Of a stretch of 34,363 nucleotides of DNA, positions 1-9,564 are shown piece after piece. The notes beneath the pieces were generated by a model that did not search any database, was not told where the DNA came from, and was given only the letters and a program-made list of their open reading frames with translations. Positions within the stretch are counted from its first letter, which is position 1. Each line of letters begins with the position of its first letter. The position numbers and the translations under genes were made by a program. Source of the stretch: Chara braunii (taxonomy: Eukaryota; Streptophyta; Charophyceae; Charales; Characeae); NCBI GenBank assembly GCA_003427395.1, contig BFEA01000135.1, positions 1,387,970 to 1,422,332 of the forward strand. Direction: 5' to 3'.

Positions 1-70
<70 letters not shown>
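1..70. repeat. (GA)n microsatellite at the window edge
   Basis: Uninterrupted GA dinucleotides from the first base. The left end is cut by the window, so the true length is unknown. Confidence 0.97.
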
Positions 71-74
<4 letters not shown>

Positions 75-596
75 ATTTGCGATATGGTAGGCTGTTATGA
101 TGTGGACGTTTTCTTGGCTCTCTTCACTGCATGATATTTGCTTTCCTTGCAGTAAACACGTGTCTCTGGGCACCACGTCTTTCGTTTATTGTGTCGTATT
201 GAATGAACATTTTTTTAATCAACGGTGTTGCCATTTATGTCACGCCATTTAACATCTCCCTCGAAAAAGTTTCGAAGTTTGAAATTCAATTTGTATGTTG
301 GACTTCCCTTTATTTATTTATTTTTTCTGTTTAGGCGTGTGTATCAGACTCCTATGACACGGCCAGTCCCTTCACTGCATAATTTTTTTTTTTCGGGCGG
401 CGACACATGCAGTGTTCGTTTTTTTTGGGGGGTCTGATTGGCGGAATGCCGCATACCCACCGTCCGTGTGTCGGAAAAGGGGGTTGCAAATGGAATGGTC
501 CCTCTGCCATTCCGTTCACCCTGTAGCCAACCTGTGCACTGTCGCCGGCGCGTGACGAACATTTGCCACGAACACGATATGACCTGTCCACGCAGG
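71..596. other. AT-rich stretch, no gene seen
   Basis: T-rich sequence with short homopolymers (poly-T near 381-392 and 419-426). Short ORFs here overlap one another and match no family I know. The left terminal inverted repeat of the Harbinger-type element to the right could lie here or outside the window; I found no match to its right side. Confidence 0.5.
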
Positions 597-1250
597 CGGT
601 GGCCAGACGACATCTTCGCGTTCAGACTCCTCATCGTGCACTGCCTTTGTCGCCGCCATCGCGCAGTCCCGACGTCATCTTCACGTTGGGACTCCTTTTC
701 GCTCACTGTGTGTCTCGCCGCCATCTCTCTTGCCAGATGTCATCTTCATGTTGGGACTCCTTTTCGCGCACTGTTCGCCTTGCCGCCATCTATCTCGCCA
801 GACGTCATCTTCACGTTGGGGCTCCTGTTTGAGCACTGTTCGTCTCGCCGCCATCTGTCTCACCAGACATCATCTTCACGTTGGGGCTCCTGTTCGCGCA
901 CTGTTCGTCTCGCCGCCATCTCGCCAGACGTCATCTTCACGTTGGGACTCTTGTTCGCGCACTGTGTGTGTCGCCACCATCTATCTCGCCAGACGTCATC
1001 TCCACGTTGGGACTCCTGTTCGCGCACTGTGTGTCTCGCCGCCATCGTTCTCGCCTGACGTCATTTTCACGTTGGGACTCCTGTTTGCGCACTGTGTGTC
1101 TCGCCGCCATCGTTCTCAACAGACGTCATCTTCACGTTGGGACTCTTGTTCGCGCACTGTGTGTCTCGCCGCCATCTTTCTCGCCAGACGTCGTATTCAT
1201 GCTTGGACTCCACCTGCGCAGGCTTTCCCTCGCCGCCATCGTTCTCGCCC
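597..1250 (+). repeat. 65-bp minisatellite, about ten units
   Basis: The marker gccgccatc (gccaccatc once) ends at 660, 725, 790, 855, 920, 981, 1046, 1111, 1176 and 1240, giving a period of 65 bp with one 61-bp and one 64-bp unit. Each unit holds a gacgtcatctt-like segment, a cacgttggga segment and a gcgcactgt segment. Because 65 is not a multiple of 3, the frame rotates between units. All three plus frames stay open for long runs, which explains several overlapping ORFs here; I do not count those as genes. The array sits just upstream of the ATG at 1363, so it could be promoter or 5' UTR sequence of the Harbinger-type element. Confidence 0.93.
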
Positions 1251-1362
1251 TTCCTTCTTCTCGACCGGTCGTCTTTCTCCCCGTTCGGTCAGTCATCGTT
1301 GTGGCAGCCGTGTGGTTGTCATCTTTTCGTACTCGCCATCATCGTTGTTTGTCTTCTCGGCG

Positions 1363-1890
1363 ATGACGAATACTCGCAACTCTGGCAAGGGGAAAAGGGA
1401 GAGGGACTCCCAGAAAATGGAAGCTGCCGGCATCGTGAAGCGGGGGAGGCATCAGGCGAAGAAGCCCAAGGCATCAAGCGGCGGTGCTCTGGTGATCGGG
1501 AGGTCCACGCGGGAAGAGTGGGTTACCGAGGCCAGCAGCGGATAGGACGACGATTTCGAATTGGAGGCGGACACGTTTCATAGGAGGAAAGGGACCTTGC
1601 ATGAAGTGTCGAACGCGAGAATGGTGAGCGGAGAGGAAGGCGTCGACGGTGGTAAAGATGGGATCACGGGGTTGCGCGAGGCAAGGGTGAGGGGGCCGGC
1701 GACGTGGGAGGCGGTGTTGCTGCCAGGGAGGAGCGTGGCCAGCCGACGACCCCTGGCATGCGCGGCTCCGTGCCGTCGAAGGACGTGCAGGCAGCCCAGG
1801 ACGTCGGTAAACACCCGCCAATGCGGGCGCCTTCTAACCCAGCGACGCCCACGGTGGGACAGGCGAGAAGGGATGAAGGGGCGGGGGTGA
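1363..1890 (+). pseudogene. Basic N-terminal segment upstream of the Harbinger-associated ORF
   Basis: An ATG at 1363 opens a frame rich in Lys, Arg, Ser and Gly (MTNTRNSGKGKRERDSQK...). A TAG at 1543-1545 interrupts it, and the same frame then continues as DDDFELEADTFHRRKG... to 1890. The composition suits a nuclear or DNA-binding N-terminus, but I recognise no domain. The longer ORF from 1704 is in a different frame. The join could be a frameshift, or an intron using the donor-like GGGTGAGG near 1686 and an acceptor-like tgcag near 1790; I cannot decide between them. The TAG could be a mutated GAG or CAG codon. Confidence 0.45.
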
Positions 1891-3053
1891 ATGCGGCAGT
1901 AAGGGGGCAGCTTGCGACGCACATTCCCGCAAAGGAAGCCGCAGCGGTGGGAGCCGTTGTTGGTACATCGACGACATGCGCAGGGGGGGGCGGTGGCGAC
2001 GGTCGTGATGATGCTGATGACGACGATCCCCTCATTAACAGGCAGAGGCGATCCAGAAACATGGCGGCTCTGGAGGCGAAAGCGAAACTGTGGGTGGACG
2101 ATCTGCGTTTCTGGAACGAGACGGAGGGGCATGGGATGTTCAAGATCATCCAGGAGACGCGCCTGCACCTCATTGCCATCGCGAAGGGTGTGAAACCGCC
2201 GGAGATCAGAAAAAGCGTTGTCCTCCCGAACGTCACGATCCCTCAGCAGAAGCTGGAAGACGTGTCGAAGTTGGGGCCCGCGAAGGAGAGGACTCCGAGG
2301 GTGCAGACCATAGCGTTGCGCATCATCCATGGGTGGATCTTCAAGTCCCCCAATCGTGCGCGCGGGTACCACTGCTCTTACGGCTATGTGTTGAACCACG
2401 TCGCCACAGACCTCGCCCGCGCCATCTGGTTTGGAGAGGACTGGCGGGTATGTGTGAGTCCGGCGGTCGTCCATAACACCTTGGAGCTTCATATGAAGCT
2501 CCCCATCTGGTACGTAGGTGGCGTCATACACGACAGGCACGAGGACGACGAAATGGCGTCGTATCAGGAGTCCACAACGCAGCGTCTGGTGGGAGCTTTC
2601 ACGAATGCTGTTGACACGGGGGAGGGGGTAGACGGCGGGCGGATATCGTACGAGAGGCTGAGGAACGTGGCAGACTGCATGCGCCTTTTGCTGTCTGCCG
2701 CCATGTGGATCATGCGGATGGCGGGAGATAATCTCCGTTCGCATTATGAGGCGTCCCATCTCGTGGAGCTCATTGCGAAACCGACGCTCATTGCGTCGCT
2801 GCATCGTTCGTTCGACGCGCGCCGCCATGTTCTGCGGTGTGTCAATGCAGTAACGGAGAAAATGGGGAAGCCCCCCATGACGTTGGTCGACCCTCCAGTG
2901 TACATCCCCGACTGGGTTTCGTGTGGGGTGTCGTTCCACAACGACGCCACGTTGACGTCTCCTGAGCTCGCCAGACGACTAGATTGGTTAGGCACCGGAC
3001 CTCCGGAGATCGATGATGAAGACGAGGAGAAGGACGAAGGCGGGGAATCGTGA
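1704..3053 (+). CDS. Uncharacterised protein, probable second ORF of a Harbinger-type element
   Basis: This frame is open for 449 codons. The first true ATG in frame is at 1758, and codon 1704 is GTG, so the N-terminus is uncertain. Residues 1-120 are low complexity (Gly/Ala-rich, then an acidic run DADDDDP). From about residue 120 (MAALEAKAKLWVDDLRFWNE) to 430 the sequence is well mixed and protein-like, with amphipathic helices and several Trp. It ends in an acidic tail (EIDDEDEEKDEGGES). I recognise no Pfam domain and see no clear Myb/SANT helix-turn-helix. Harbinger elements typically carry a second DNA-binding protein beside the transposase. The convergent transposase at 4532-6283 makes that role plausible, but it is inference from position. 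The same frame continues past two stops (3051, 3093) into an Asp-rich run to about 3296, which may be an older C-terminal tail. Confidence 0.6.
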   Translation: MGGGVAAREERGQPTTPGMRGSVPSKDVQAAQDVGKHPPMRAPSNPATPTVGQARRDEGAGVNAAVRGQLATHIPAKEAAAVGAVVGTSTTCAGGGGGDGRDDADDDDPLINRQRRSRNMAALEAKAKLWVDDLRFWNETEGHGMFKIIQETRLHLIAIAKGVKPPEIRKSVVLPNVTIPQQKLEDVSKLGPAKERTPRVQTIALRIIHGWIFKSPNRARGYHCSYGYVLNHVATDLARAIWFGEDWRVCVSPAVVHNTLELHMKLPIWYVGGVIHDRHEDDEMASYQESTTQRLVGAFTNAVDTGEGVDGGRISYERLRNVADCMRLLLSAAMWIMRMAGDNLRSHYEASHLVELIAKPTLIASLHRSFDARRHVLRCVNAVTEKMGKPPMTLVDPPVYIPDWVSCGVSFHNDATLTSPELARRLDWLGTGPPEIDDEDEEKDEGGES

Positions 3054-3104
3054 CGGCAGGCGTTGTGGACGACGACAGGAGGTGACCCCGCATAGCCACC
3101 CGCC

Positions 3105-3400
3105 GCTGCTGCTGATGACGACGATGATGTCGACGATGATGACGTTGATGATGATGATGATAACGGTGACGATGATGATGACGGTGACGACAACGATGAT
3201 GATGAAGACGATGTTCATGATGATGGTGACAATGATGATGGTGATGATGAAGATAATGATGATGATGAAAATGATGATAACGATGTGCAAGATTAAAGAT
3301 GATGATCATGATGATGACGATGATGATGACTAAGGTGGTGATGGTGATGACGACGATAGTGGCGACGACGATGATGTCGTCGATGATGATGGGGACAGGA
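3105..3400 (+). repeat. (GAT/GAC)n trinucleotide tract, possible former acidic tail
   Basis: Degenerate gatgatgac repeats. From 3111, in the same frame as the ORF ending at 3053, they encode an Asp-rich run (AAADDDDVDDDDV...) that stops with TAA at 3294-3296. Two in-frame stops, TGA 3051 and TAG 3093, separate it from that ORF. The opposite strand gives His/Ile-rich ORFs that are simply the repeat read backwards. Confidence 0.85.
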
Positions 3401-4531
3401 GTTGGCATGGCGTGTGAATAGCGGTTGCACGAGTTTCGTAGACTGTCTTCTACTTCCTTTGCGTTGAGTCGTTTCCTGTTGTTAAAGCGGTTGCCGAGTA
3501 CGGGTGAGAGCTCGGTTTCATATAGCTGACAACAAAGTGTAGTCGACATGCACGTCTTTTCATTGAAGGGGCCAATCATCGTCGAGTGTGCGGTGTCATT
3601 AACGTCCATCATGTCTATGCGCATCATTGATGGTTTTTTTATATCGTGTGCTATGGCGACCGTTTATTTTATATCGCAGTGTTTGTTATTTCCGATTGCA
3701 AAGCTTCCATGTAAAGTTGTGGGTGATAAGGTGAATGAATTCTGCGTGAGAGATTAACGTTTTCACTCAGTCGCCTTCTTTGTCGCGCACTCATCGTTCA
3801 ACCATTCACAACACTTTTATGAAGATGAAGACAAATGATTGGCAACAGAAAATATGCACTCCAACATTTGGACCATGGACATATGTGAACTCAAATGAAT
3901 GCTATCATCAATGGCTTGCAGTCATTCACATCATCACGCACGTAAGTGCGCCCTCATCCTGGCACGCAGGGCACATGAAAGGGAAGAAAATAGTCCACGA
4001 CAAGCAATAAAACTTGGCGAACAGAAAACAATAATCATCAAACCCTTGTAAACAAATAAAAAGTACACTGTGCGCAGTACTGCGCTTCGAAAATCGGGGA
4101 AAAGGAACCCGGACGCATGCATGCTTCTGTCGCACACCACATACCCGAATCCCGCATCCATGCGGTTCACAGACAACAGTAATCGACCGCCACCACCACA
4201 TTTGCCGCCCTATGGCTTGCGCATAAACTAGGGATAAAGCACTATTAACGCGTCAATGTGAAAGCACGAATCGAAAAAAAAAAAAAAAAAAAAAACACTC
4301 GTCAACAATCTGAATGTGGAGGACACACTGGAGGGGGAGTACTAGACTACACAGACGTTCTCCGGTCTTCGTCCGACAATGACGACGATGACTTCGACAG
4401 CATCACACGATCTACTGTCTCCTTCGTCTCTCCGCACGCTGCTTCCTTCTACTGCCAACGTCAAACGCCCTTCCACGTACGCAGCTTACATCTACTTCCG
4501 CTCCGCTCCGCCGACATCTCTCATCGCTGCA
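3401..4531. other. Interval between convergent ORFs, no gene seen
   Basis: Mixed sequence with a poly-A run near 4277-4295. Short ORFs on both strands show no recognisable domain. It lies 3' of both convergent Harbinger-type genes, so both transcription terminators would be expected here. Confidence 0.5.
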
Positions 4532-6283
4532 TCATTCGCTCCGCCAGCGCTTCACGCAGCATGACCGCTTCCCCCGTAGAAGTTTCCATGCACAAAGGCC
4601 TGGGTGGGCGCTGGATCCCAAGATCCACTCGACGGCGAACTCGTTGGCGTCTACCTCCCACAACAAGTTCTCATTGAAAGGGATCCCGGCGTCGATGAGG
4701 ATGTTGAGCAAGATGCAGACGACCACGAACTGTTGCGGCAAGGTCTCCATGTTTGTCTTGTGCGACCCAAGGAACAACCGCCACATTCCCTTCAGTCTCC
4801 CGAAGGCCCTCTCCACCGCCCCCCTCGCCGTCTTCTGTTTGTTGTCGAAACGGGCCTCGAACGGAGTCTGCGCCGTGGCGCCATAGGGGACAACCATCCA
4901 TTCGCTCAGCGGGTAACCATTGTCGGCCAGCAGATAACCATTGGTATGCACTTGGAACGGCAGCAACACAGGAGGCCCTGTGAACAACTCGCCCGCCGCC
5001 GCACGCGACCAAAGACTAGACAGATGGATGACCCTGACGTCGTGGCAGCTCCCCGGATAACCCACGAACACATCGAGGACGCACAAGTCCAAATCCACCA
5101 CAACTTGAGCGACGACAGAGAATCGTCTCTTGCGGTCATAGTAGTCTTCTGGAGCCGCGTTTGTCGGCTTGTCGATGTAGATATGGGTGCAATCGATGCA
5201 CCCATGACAGTTCAGGAAACCCTTGTCTGCAAAAGCACGCAGAACAACCGCCTTCCGCACCCCAGTCGGCCATGCCACCTTCTCCCTGTACATTGAAAGC
5301 AGCGCAGCTGTGACGTCCCGGACGGCCACCAAACCCGAAGCCCTGCCAATTCCAAAGCTGCAGGTGCTGCTCTCGTATGTCTCGCTAGACGCCCATCTGT
5401 AAAGCGCCTAGGCGATGATGTGGTCTGGCTGCAAAGGCTCTCTGTAGAACGTCACACATGGCTCGAGAATCGGCGTCAAGTTCTCAACAATCTCACGGAA
5501 GACACGTGGAGACATCCGTAATTTGTCGCGGAAGTAGTCTTCAGTGGCATCGTTTGCAGGCCGAAGATCCTCCCAGGTCCCCCCCGTCCTTCGTTTCACC
5601 CACCACCTCGGGGTCGCCCTCGACAGTCCCCCACACCCCGGTGCGCAGCATACCTCAAAGACGGCGTCACAGATGGCGATGCTATCCAACCCTTCACACG
5701 TCGGCGGCTGCATCGCCTTCCTTCTTCGAGCGCGTAGCCGTGCCCACCGTCGTTCGCCTTCGACCTCCGTCTCGCAATGCATGATGACGGCGGACGTCAC
5801 TGCAGCCCTCTCCAAAGCGGACAACCTTGGCCCGCCCTCATCCCCGCCACCGACCAAAAGCATATCGACCACGGAAGACATCGCACTCATCCACGCCACC
5901 AGAAGTCGCCCAAACGACCACACAAGGCCGCCACCAATGGACACTGGCAATGAAGAAGTTCGCGGAGATGGCGTTCGGGGCAGAATGCGCGAAAGCGAAC
6001 ACGCAAGACGGCGGTGGCACTCACTGCTGCTGTCGTAGCCAGGGTGCGTCACGTCTTCTAATACGTGGCGACGTCTGTGCTGACACCCAAACGGCCATTG
6101 GCCGTTTCCGCATGACGCCCACTGCAACACCCCTGTGCTTCCCCGATGGGGCCGTCGCACGCACGCATCTCCCCGCCCTGCCGCAATTTTCCTTTTCCCG
6201 CGGCGGCGGCAATCCCTTTTCAAATTTGCCGCCCATACGCGGTGGACCAAGTCCAGCCAGATGGACACCACACGAAGGACCAC
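4532..6283 (-). pseudogene. PIF/Harbinger DDE transposase with one in-frame TAG
   Basis: Cut-and-paste DNA transposase of the DDE_Tnp_4 (PIF/Harbinger) type. The two reading frames, 6283-5408 and 5332-4532, are the same frame, separated by TAG at 5408-5410 and the bases after it. The protein reads continuously across the stop: TPILEPCVTFY and DHIIA before it, ALYRWASSETYESSTCSFGI after it, which is the family's usual ALYRLA..ET segment. In the downstream part the catalytic motifs are intact: GCIDCTH (D47), GYPGSCHD (D98), LLADNGYP (D137) and ARGAVERAFGRLKGMWRLF (E174). GCIDCTH has Cys where the family usually has Gly. The frame's first codon is GTG; the first likely ATG is 5890-5888, giving roughly 450 codons, normal for the family. 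One stop and otherwise good motifs suggest recent inactivation. Confidence 0.85.
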
Positions 6284-6360
6284 CGCCTAAACACTCGTCC
6301 CGCGGCCACGTATAACATTATACGACTCCCCGCGGCCAGTCCTCGGAGCATCCTCAGGGA

Positions 6361-6447
6361 TCGTCCCGAGGGACGAGTGGAACGAATGCGGGAAAATCCT
6401 CGGGCTGCCCCGAGGATTTCCCCTCGGAGCCCGAGGACGCCCCGAGG
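6361..6447. repeat. Cluster of GC palindromes with CCCGAGG half-sites
   Basis: Three perfect inverted repeats lie close together. tcgtccc/ggacga-type arms of 7 bp with a 2-base spacer occupy 6361-6376. AAATCCTCGGG (6394-6404) pairs with CCCGAGGATTT (6409-6419) around a 4-base loop, and pairing continues outward after one mismatch. CCTCGG and CCGAGG face each other around 3 bases at 6422-6436. A fourth CCCGAGG copy follows at 6441-6447. Confidence 0.85.
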
Positions 6448-6563
6448 AGTGTCTAACGAGCCCCTTTGTTTACAACTTTAAGCTACCATTCGGTTGACAA
6501 TATCTGTTTGATGAAATACTTGATTTTTGCACGAACCATCATGGGTGTGAACTTTCCCCCCCT

Positions 6564-7749
6564 TCATACAGCCGAGTTTCTGAGAGTCCACAGGGTCCAA
6601 AGCACAGCTCTACGTAAACACTCCTCCGCATATGTTAAAGGAGTGCCACGATGCTGTCTACGAGACGCAGCACCCAAAAGAATGAAATCATCGTTCCAGC
6701 GTGTTTTCGGTTGCGGGATTGGGACCATTCCTGAACGCTACCAAATCCACAGGGGTCTCAACAGGTCACAGTGGGTACAAAAATGTTCCACGTCTTCAAT
6801 CCGGGCTCCGGGGCACAAGACACAGAGGGGAGAGGCCTTCGATGTTCTTTTGGCAAACCAAAAAGCAGTGGGCACAGCCATATGCATCAATGGCCACAAA
6901 AAGCTTGCTTGCTTGACCAATGGCAGTTCCATCAACAGTTTCCAATACGCTGGCAGAGCTCGAAGTAGTCTCGTATGGGTGTCATGTATCCACCCTGTCA
7001 ACATCCATCTTTTCGTGACATTCCAATTGACATCCACTTTCGGGCGAGAGATCTGGTAGCCCATACGTGTGGTGTATCTATATAACGGAACACTGTCTTT
7101 ATTCGAAGGTCCTGGTGGCCAATGCCAGTTCCTAGGGTCCACCGACAGTTTGTACGATGGAGTAGGTAAAGAGAAGGGGCGAACAGAGTCATAGTCTGGA
7201 TATTCCAGTACACACACAGGCAGCAGTTCAGTCAAAGGTGGGAGCGGTGTCTCCAATTGTGCCCGAATCAGCGGTGGTCCTTGCGATGTAGTCGCAGTCA
7301 GTGGAGATGTCTCCCAGCATGAGGTTTGCACATTTTGCGGGTCTGCAATCGATTCAATTTTCCACAGAAGCGAGGGAGAATGATCCTGCGTTCTCTTAAA
7401 CCATCCACCTTGTGAAAGAACAATCCCGGATCGAAGAATGGTTACCCACTCCGGAGGGATTGCTTGGTGAAGGGCTTGAAGATGGAATGTTTGATGCCAG
7501 AGGCCCGTCAACCACAGGGCCAGGTCGGTCAAAGGTTTCCAGTCCCTTCTGTCTACATCCCAAATATCTACCACCGTTCCAATCCCTCTGCTCATCCAAG
7601 AATCGCCAAAGGCTCCTCCTCCGAACAGGGGAAGGGGAACCGTCCATGGTAAGAATGAGCGGGTTGTCGAACAGCGGTTGTGTCAATATCCTATCTGCCA
7701 ACTTGGGCGAGGGGAGAAGTTGAGGACAGCAGCGTCGCCACTCCCTCAA
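6564..7749 (-). pseudogene. LINE ORF2 C-terminus with zf-RVT motif
   Basis: The first part (7749 to about 7600: LREWRRCCPQLLPSPKLADR) is in the RT frame. The rest (7595-6738) is in another frame, so an indel lies near 7600. Near the end, SFLWPLMHMAVPTAFWFAKR followed by LCVLCPGARIEDVEHFCTHC gives C-x2-C-x7-E-x2-H-x4-C, the zf-RVT signature of plant LINEs. TAG at 6738 interrupts just after LLRPLWIW. The same frame continues to the Trp-rich tail ending at 6564. The zinc motif itself is intact. Confidence 0.82.
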
Positions 7750-7767
7750 AATCCCAGACCATATTCC

Positions 7768-9546
7768 TCACGGTAGGCGCTTACGAATGTACCCTGGATG
7801 GAGGGCTGCTAACCAAATACAACGCAGTGTCCTCCAATCCCAACCATCGAGAAGAGCAAATTCGGCCAACGGTCTCCCCGGTGAGAAAGGGTCTGCCAAG
7901 ATCGCCCATGGCACCCATCGGGACAACAATGCCCCAATTTGGTACAACGAATCTAGGATGGAGAGGCCTCCCTGTCGTTTGGGTTGTGTGACTACCTCCC
8001 ACGACACCTTGTGGAGGTAGGATGCTTCAGACATCTCTTCTTTCCACAGGTAATGGGTCCCCAAGTGTTTTATTGCGTGTTGTGCTGGCAGATCCAGTTG
8101 GAAAATTGCACGTTGATACCAGAAGGTAGAAAAAATTGAGTTATTAAGTACCAGGGCCCGTCCAAAAAGGTTGACCCCTGGTCTTGATACCCACGGTCTG
8201 AGGGCAGATCTAGCCGCAGTCAATGCATGGGAGGAGTCCGTTGCTAACTGAGGAGTGAAGGAAATTTTGTGTCCCAACAGTCTTTCTTGTTGTGTTGGGG
8301 TGACAACACGCAGTCCCCAATGGAGGGCCGGGTCAAAGCCTGGGGGAATTAGAAGGGACGATTTTGCCTGCTGCAAGGATTGAAAAGCGTGATCACCCAT
8401 GGGGGTGAAAGTCACAGAGTCATCAGCAAAAGATTTAGTTTTGAGACGGTCTCCAGAGGGCAGCAAAAAGCCAGGGATACCAGGGTGTGCCCGGATAATG
8501 ACATGCATGATTTCGACATAAATGAGATAGAGATATAGTGCGACGGGACAGCCTTGTCGTACAAATCTTCCCAGCGCAATCGGAGGAGAGAGTCGGCCAT
8601 TGACTATGAGTCGTGAGGTGGCTCCGGAACACAACGATCGCTCCATATGTTTGAATCGCGGTCCAAAGTCGAAGGCTGTGAGGGCGGCTTGCAGAAATTC
8701 CCAACCCACCCTATCGTAAGTTTTTTCGAGATTTAAAAGAATCACAGCTATGTGTTCTTCTCCCGCTGCCATCAATTCAATGATCTGTTCGACAATCATA
8801 ATGTTATTGAGAATCTGCCTGTCCTGAAGGAAACCCGTTTGAGACGGGTGGATCAGGAAAGGCAGCACTGACTGCAAGCGCATAACAAATATTTTAGATA
8901 AAATTTTGTATAGTACTGGCATGAGGGTGATTGGACGCCAATTACGAATATCAGTACGGTCGCCTTTCTTAAAAATGAATGTGATCATACCAGTGACCAT
9001 ATTAGGAGGGGCATCAACCCCACCATGGATTGAGTTAAGTGTAATTAAAAGGTCTGGCAGCAACCGCATGAGGTGTCGACGAAAAAAAGCAAGTGGAAGG
9101 CCGTCCGGACCCGACACTTTGTGCAGGGGCAGGCTGACCACCGCCTTAGTAATCTCAAAGAGTGTCACAGAAGCGTTCAACAGATTCACCTACAAATAGG
9201 AAAGAACGCGGTCCATCTTGTCCTACACTTCATCATGATACTGATGACGCAGTTGCTGTTCTGAGCACAGGGCTTGCGATGAGAGCAACTGTTCATAAAA
9301 CAGTGCAATGTTGGTAATAATCGCTGATGTGTCGGTGGCAAGGGGGGCCATGTCGTCGTAAGGGTGACGCATTGTGAGCATCAGAGGCAGCAGGAATCGC
9401 GCGCTGTGACCTGCGAAAAATGCTGTTGTAGTTCGGTCTCCCTTAAACAGCCATGAAATTCTGTTTCGGAAGGCGGTCGCCCTCACCGCAGGCAAGGCAA
9501 CCACTACTGTAACAGTTTTTTGGCGGATAGCATCCATGGCTTGCAT
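7768..9546 (-). pseudogene. LINE ORF2 linker and reverse transcriptase domain, motif A mutated
   Basis: Non-LTR reverse transcriptase. It runs from the linker (9546) through two in-frame TAGs (9223, 9190) into the RT proper. Motifs: KVSGPDGLPLAFF, ITFIFKKGDRTDIRNWRPIT, LIHPSQTGFLQDRQI, then motif A as LLNLEKTYDRV where the family has LDxEKAYDRV. The first catalytic Asp is therefore Asn (codon AAT). Motif B is FVRQGCPVALYLY (usual RQGCPLSPYLF). Motif C FADDSVTF is intact. Loss of the motif A Asp predicts a dead polymerase independently of the stops. The segment ends at TGA 7768, but the same frame continues (GIWSGILREWRRCCP...) to about 7600. Confidence 0.88.
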
Positions 9547-9564
9547 CAGTTGGTGCTCATCTAC

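Larger units (their letters stand above)
597..6465. mobile_element. Probable PIF/Harbinger-type DNA transposon (ends not defined)
   Basis: Grouped by inference: the minisatellite, the rightward ORF, the acidic-repeat tail and the convergent DDE transposase. Harbinger elements carry two genes, short terminal inverted repeats and 3-bp target duplications. I compared sequence left of 600 with sequence right of 6284 and found no convincing inverted repeat, so the limits given are only gene limits plus the palindrome cluster. Confidence 0.45.

Noticed and set aside
438-1545. Several long overlapping plus-strand ORFs of up to 271 codons
   Set aside because: They are the 65-bp minisatellite read in rotating frames; repeated peptides such as SSRWDSCSRTVCLAAI reappear in every frame. 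Only the part after ATG 1363 looks different.
2005-2030. CTGATGA word in the plus ORF as a hammerhead start
   Set aside because: No GAAA or pairing arms follow; it is coding sequence with Asp codons.
1578-2939. 453-codon minus-strand ORF
   Set aside because: It lies opposite the plus ORF 1704-3053. The plus reading has protein-like composition and an acidic tail; the minus reading is a codon-bias shadow rich in Arg, His and Pro.
70-6465. Terminal inverted repeats and 3-bp duplication of the Harbinger-type element
   Set aside because: I compared the sequence left of the minisatellite with the sequence around the 6.4-kb palindromes and found no convincing match; the left end may be outside the window.
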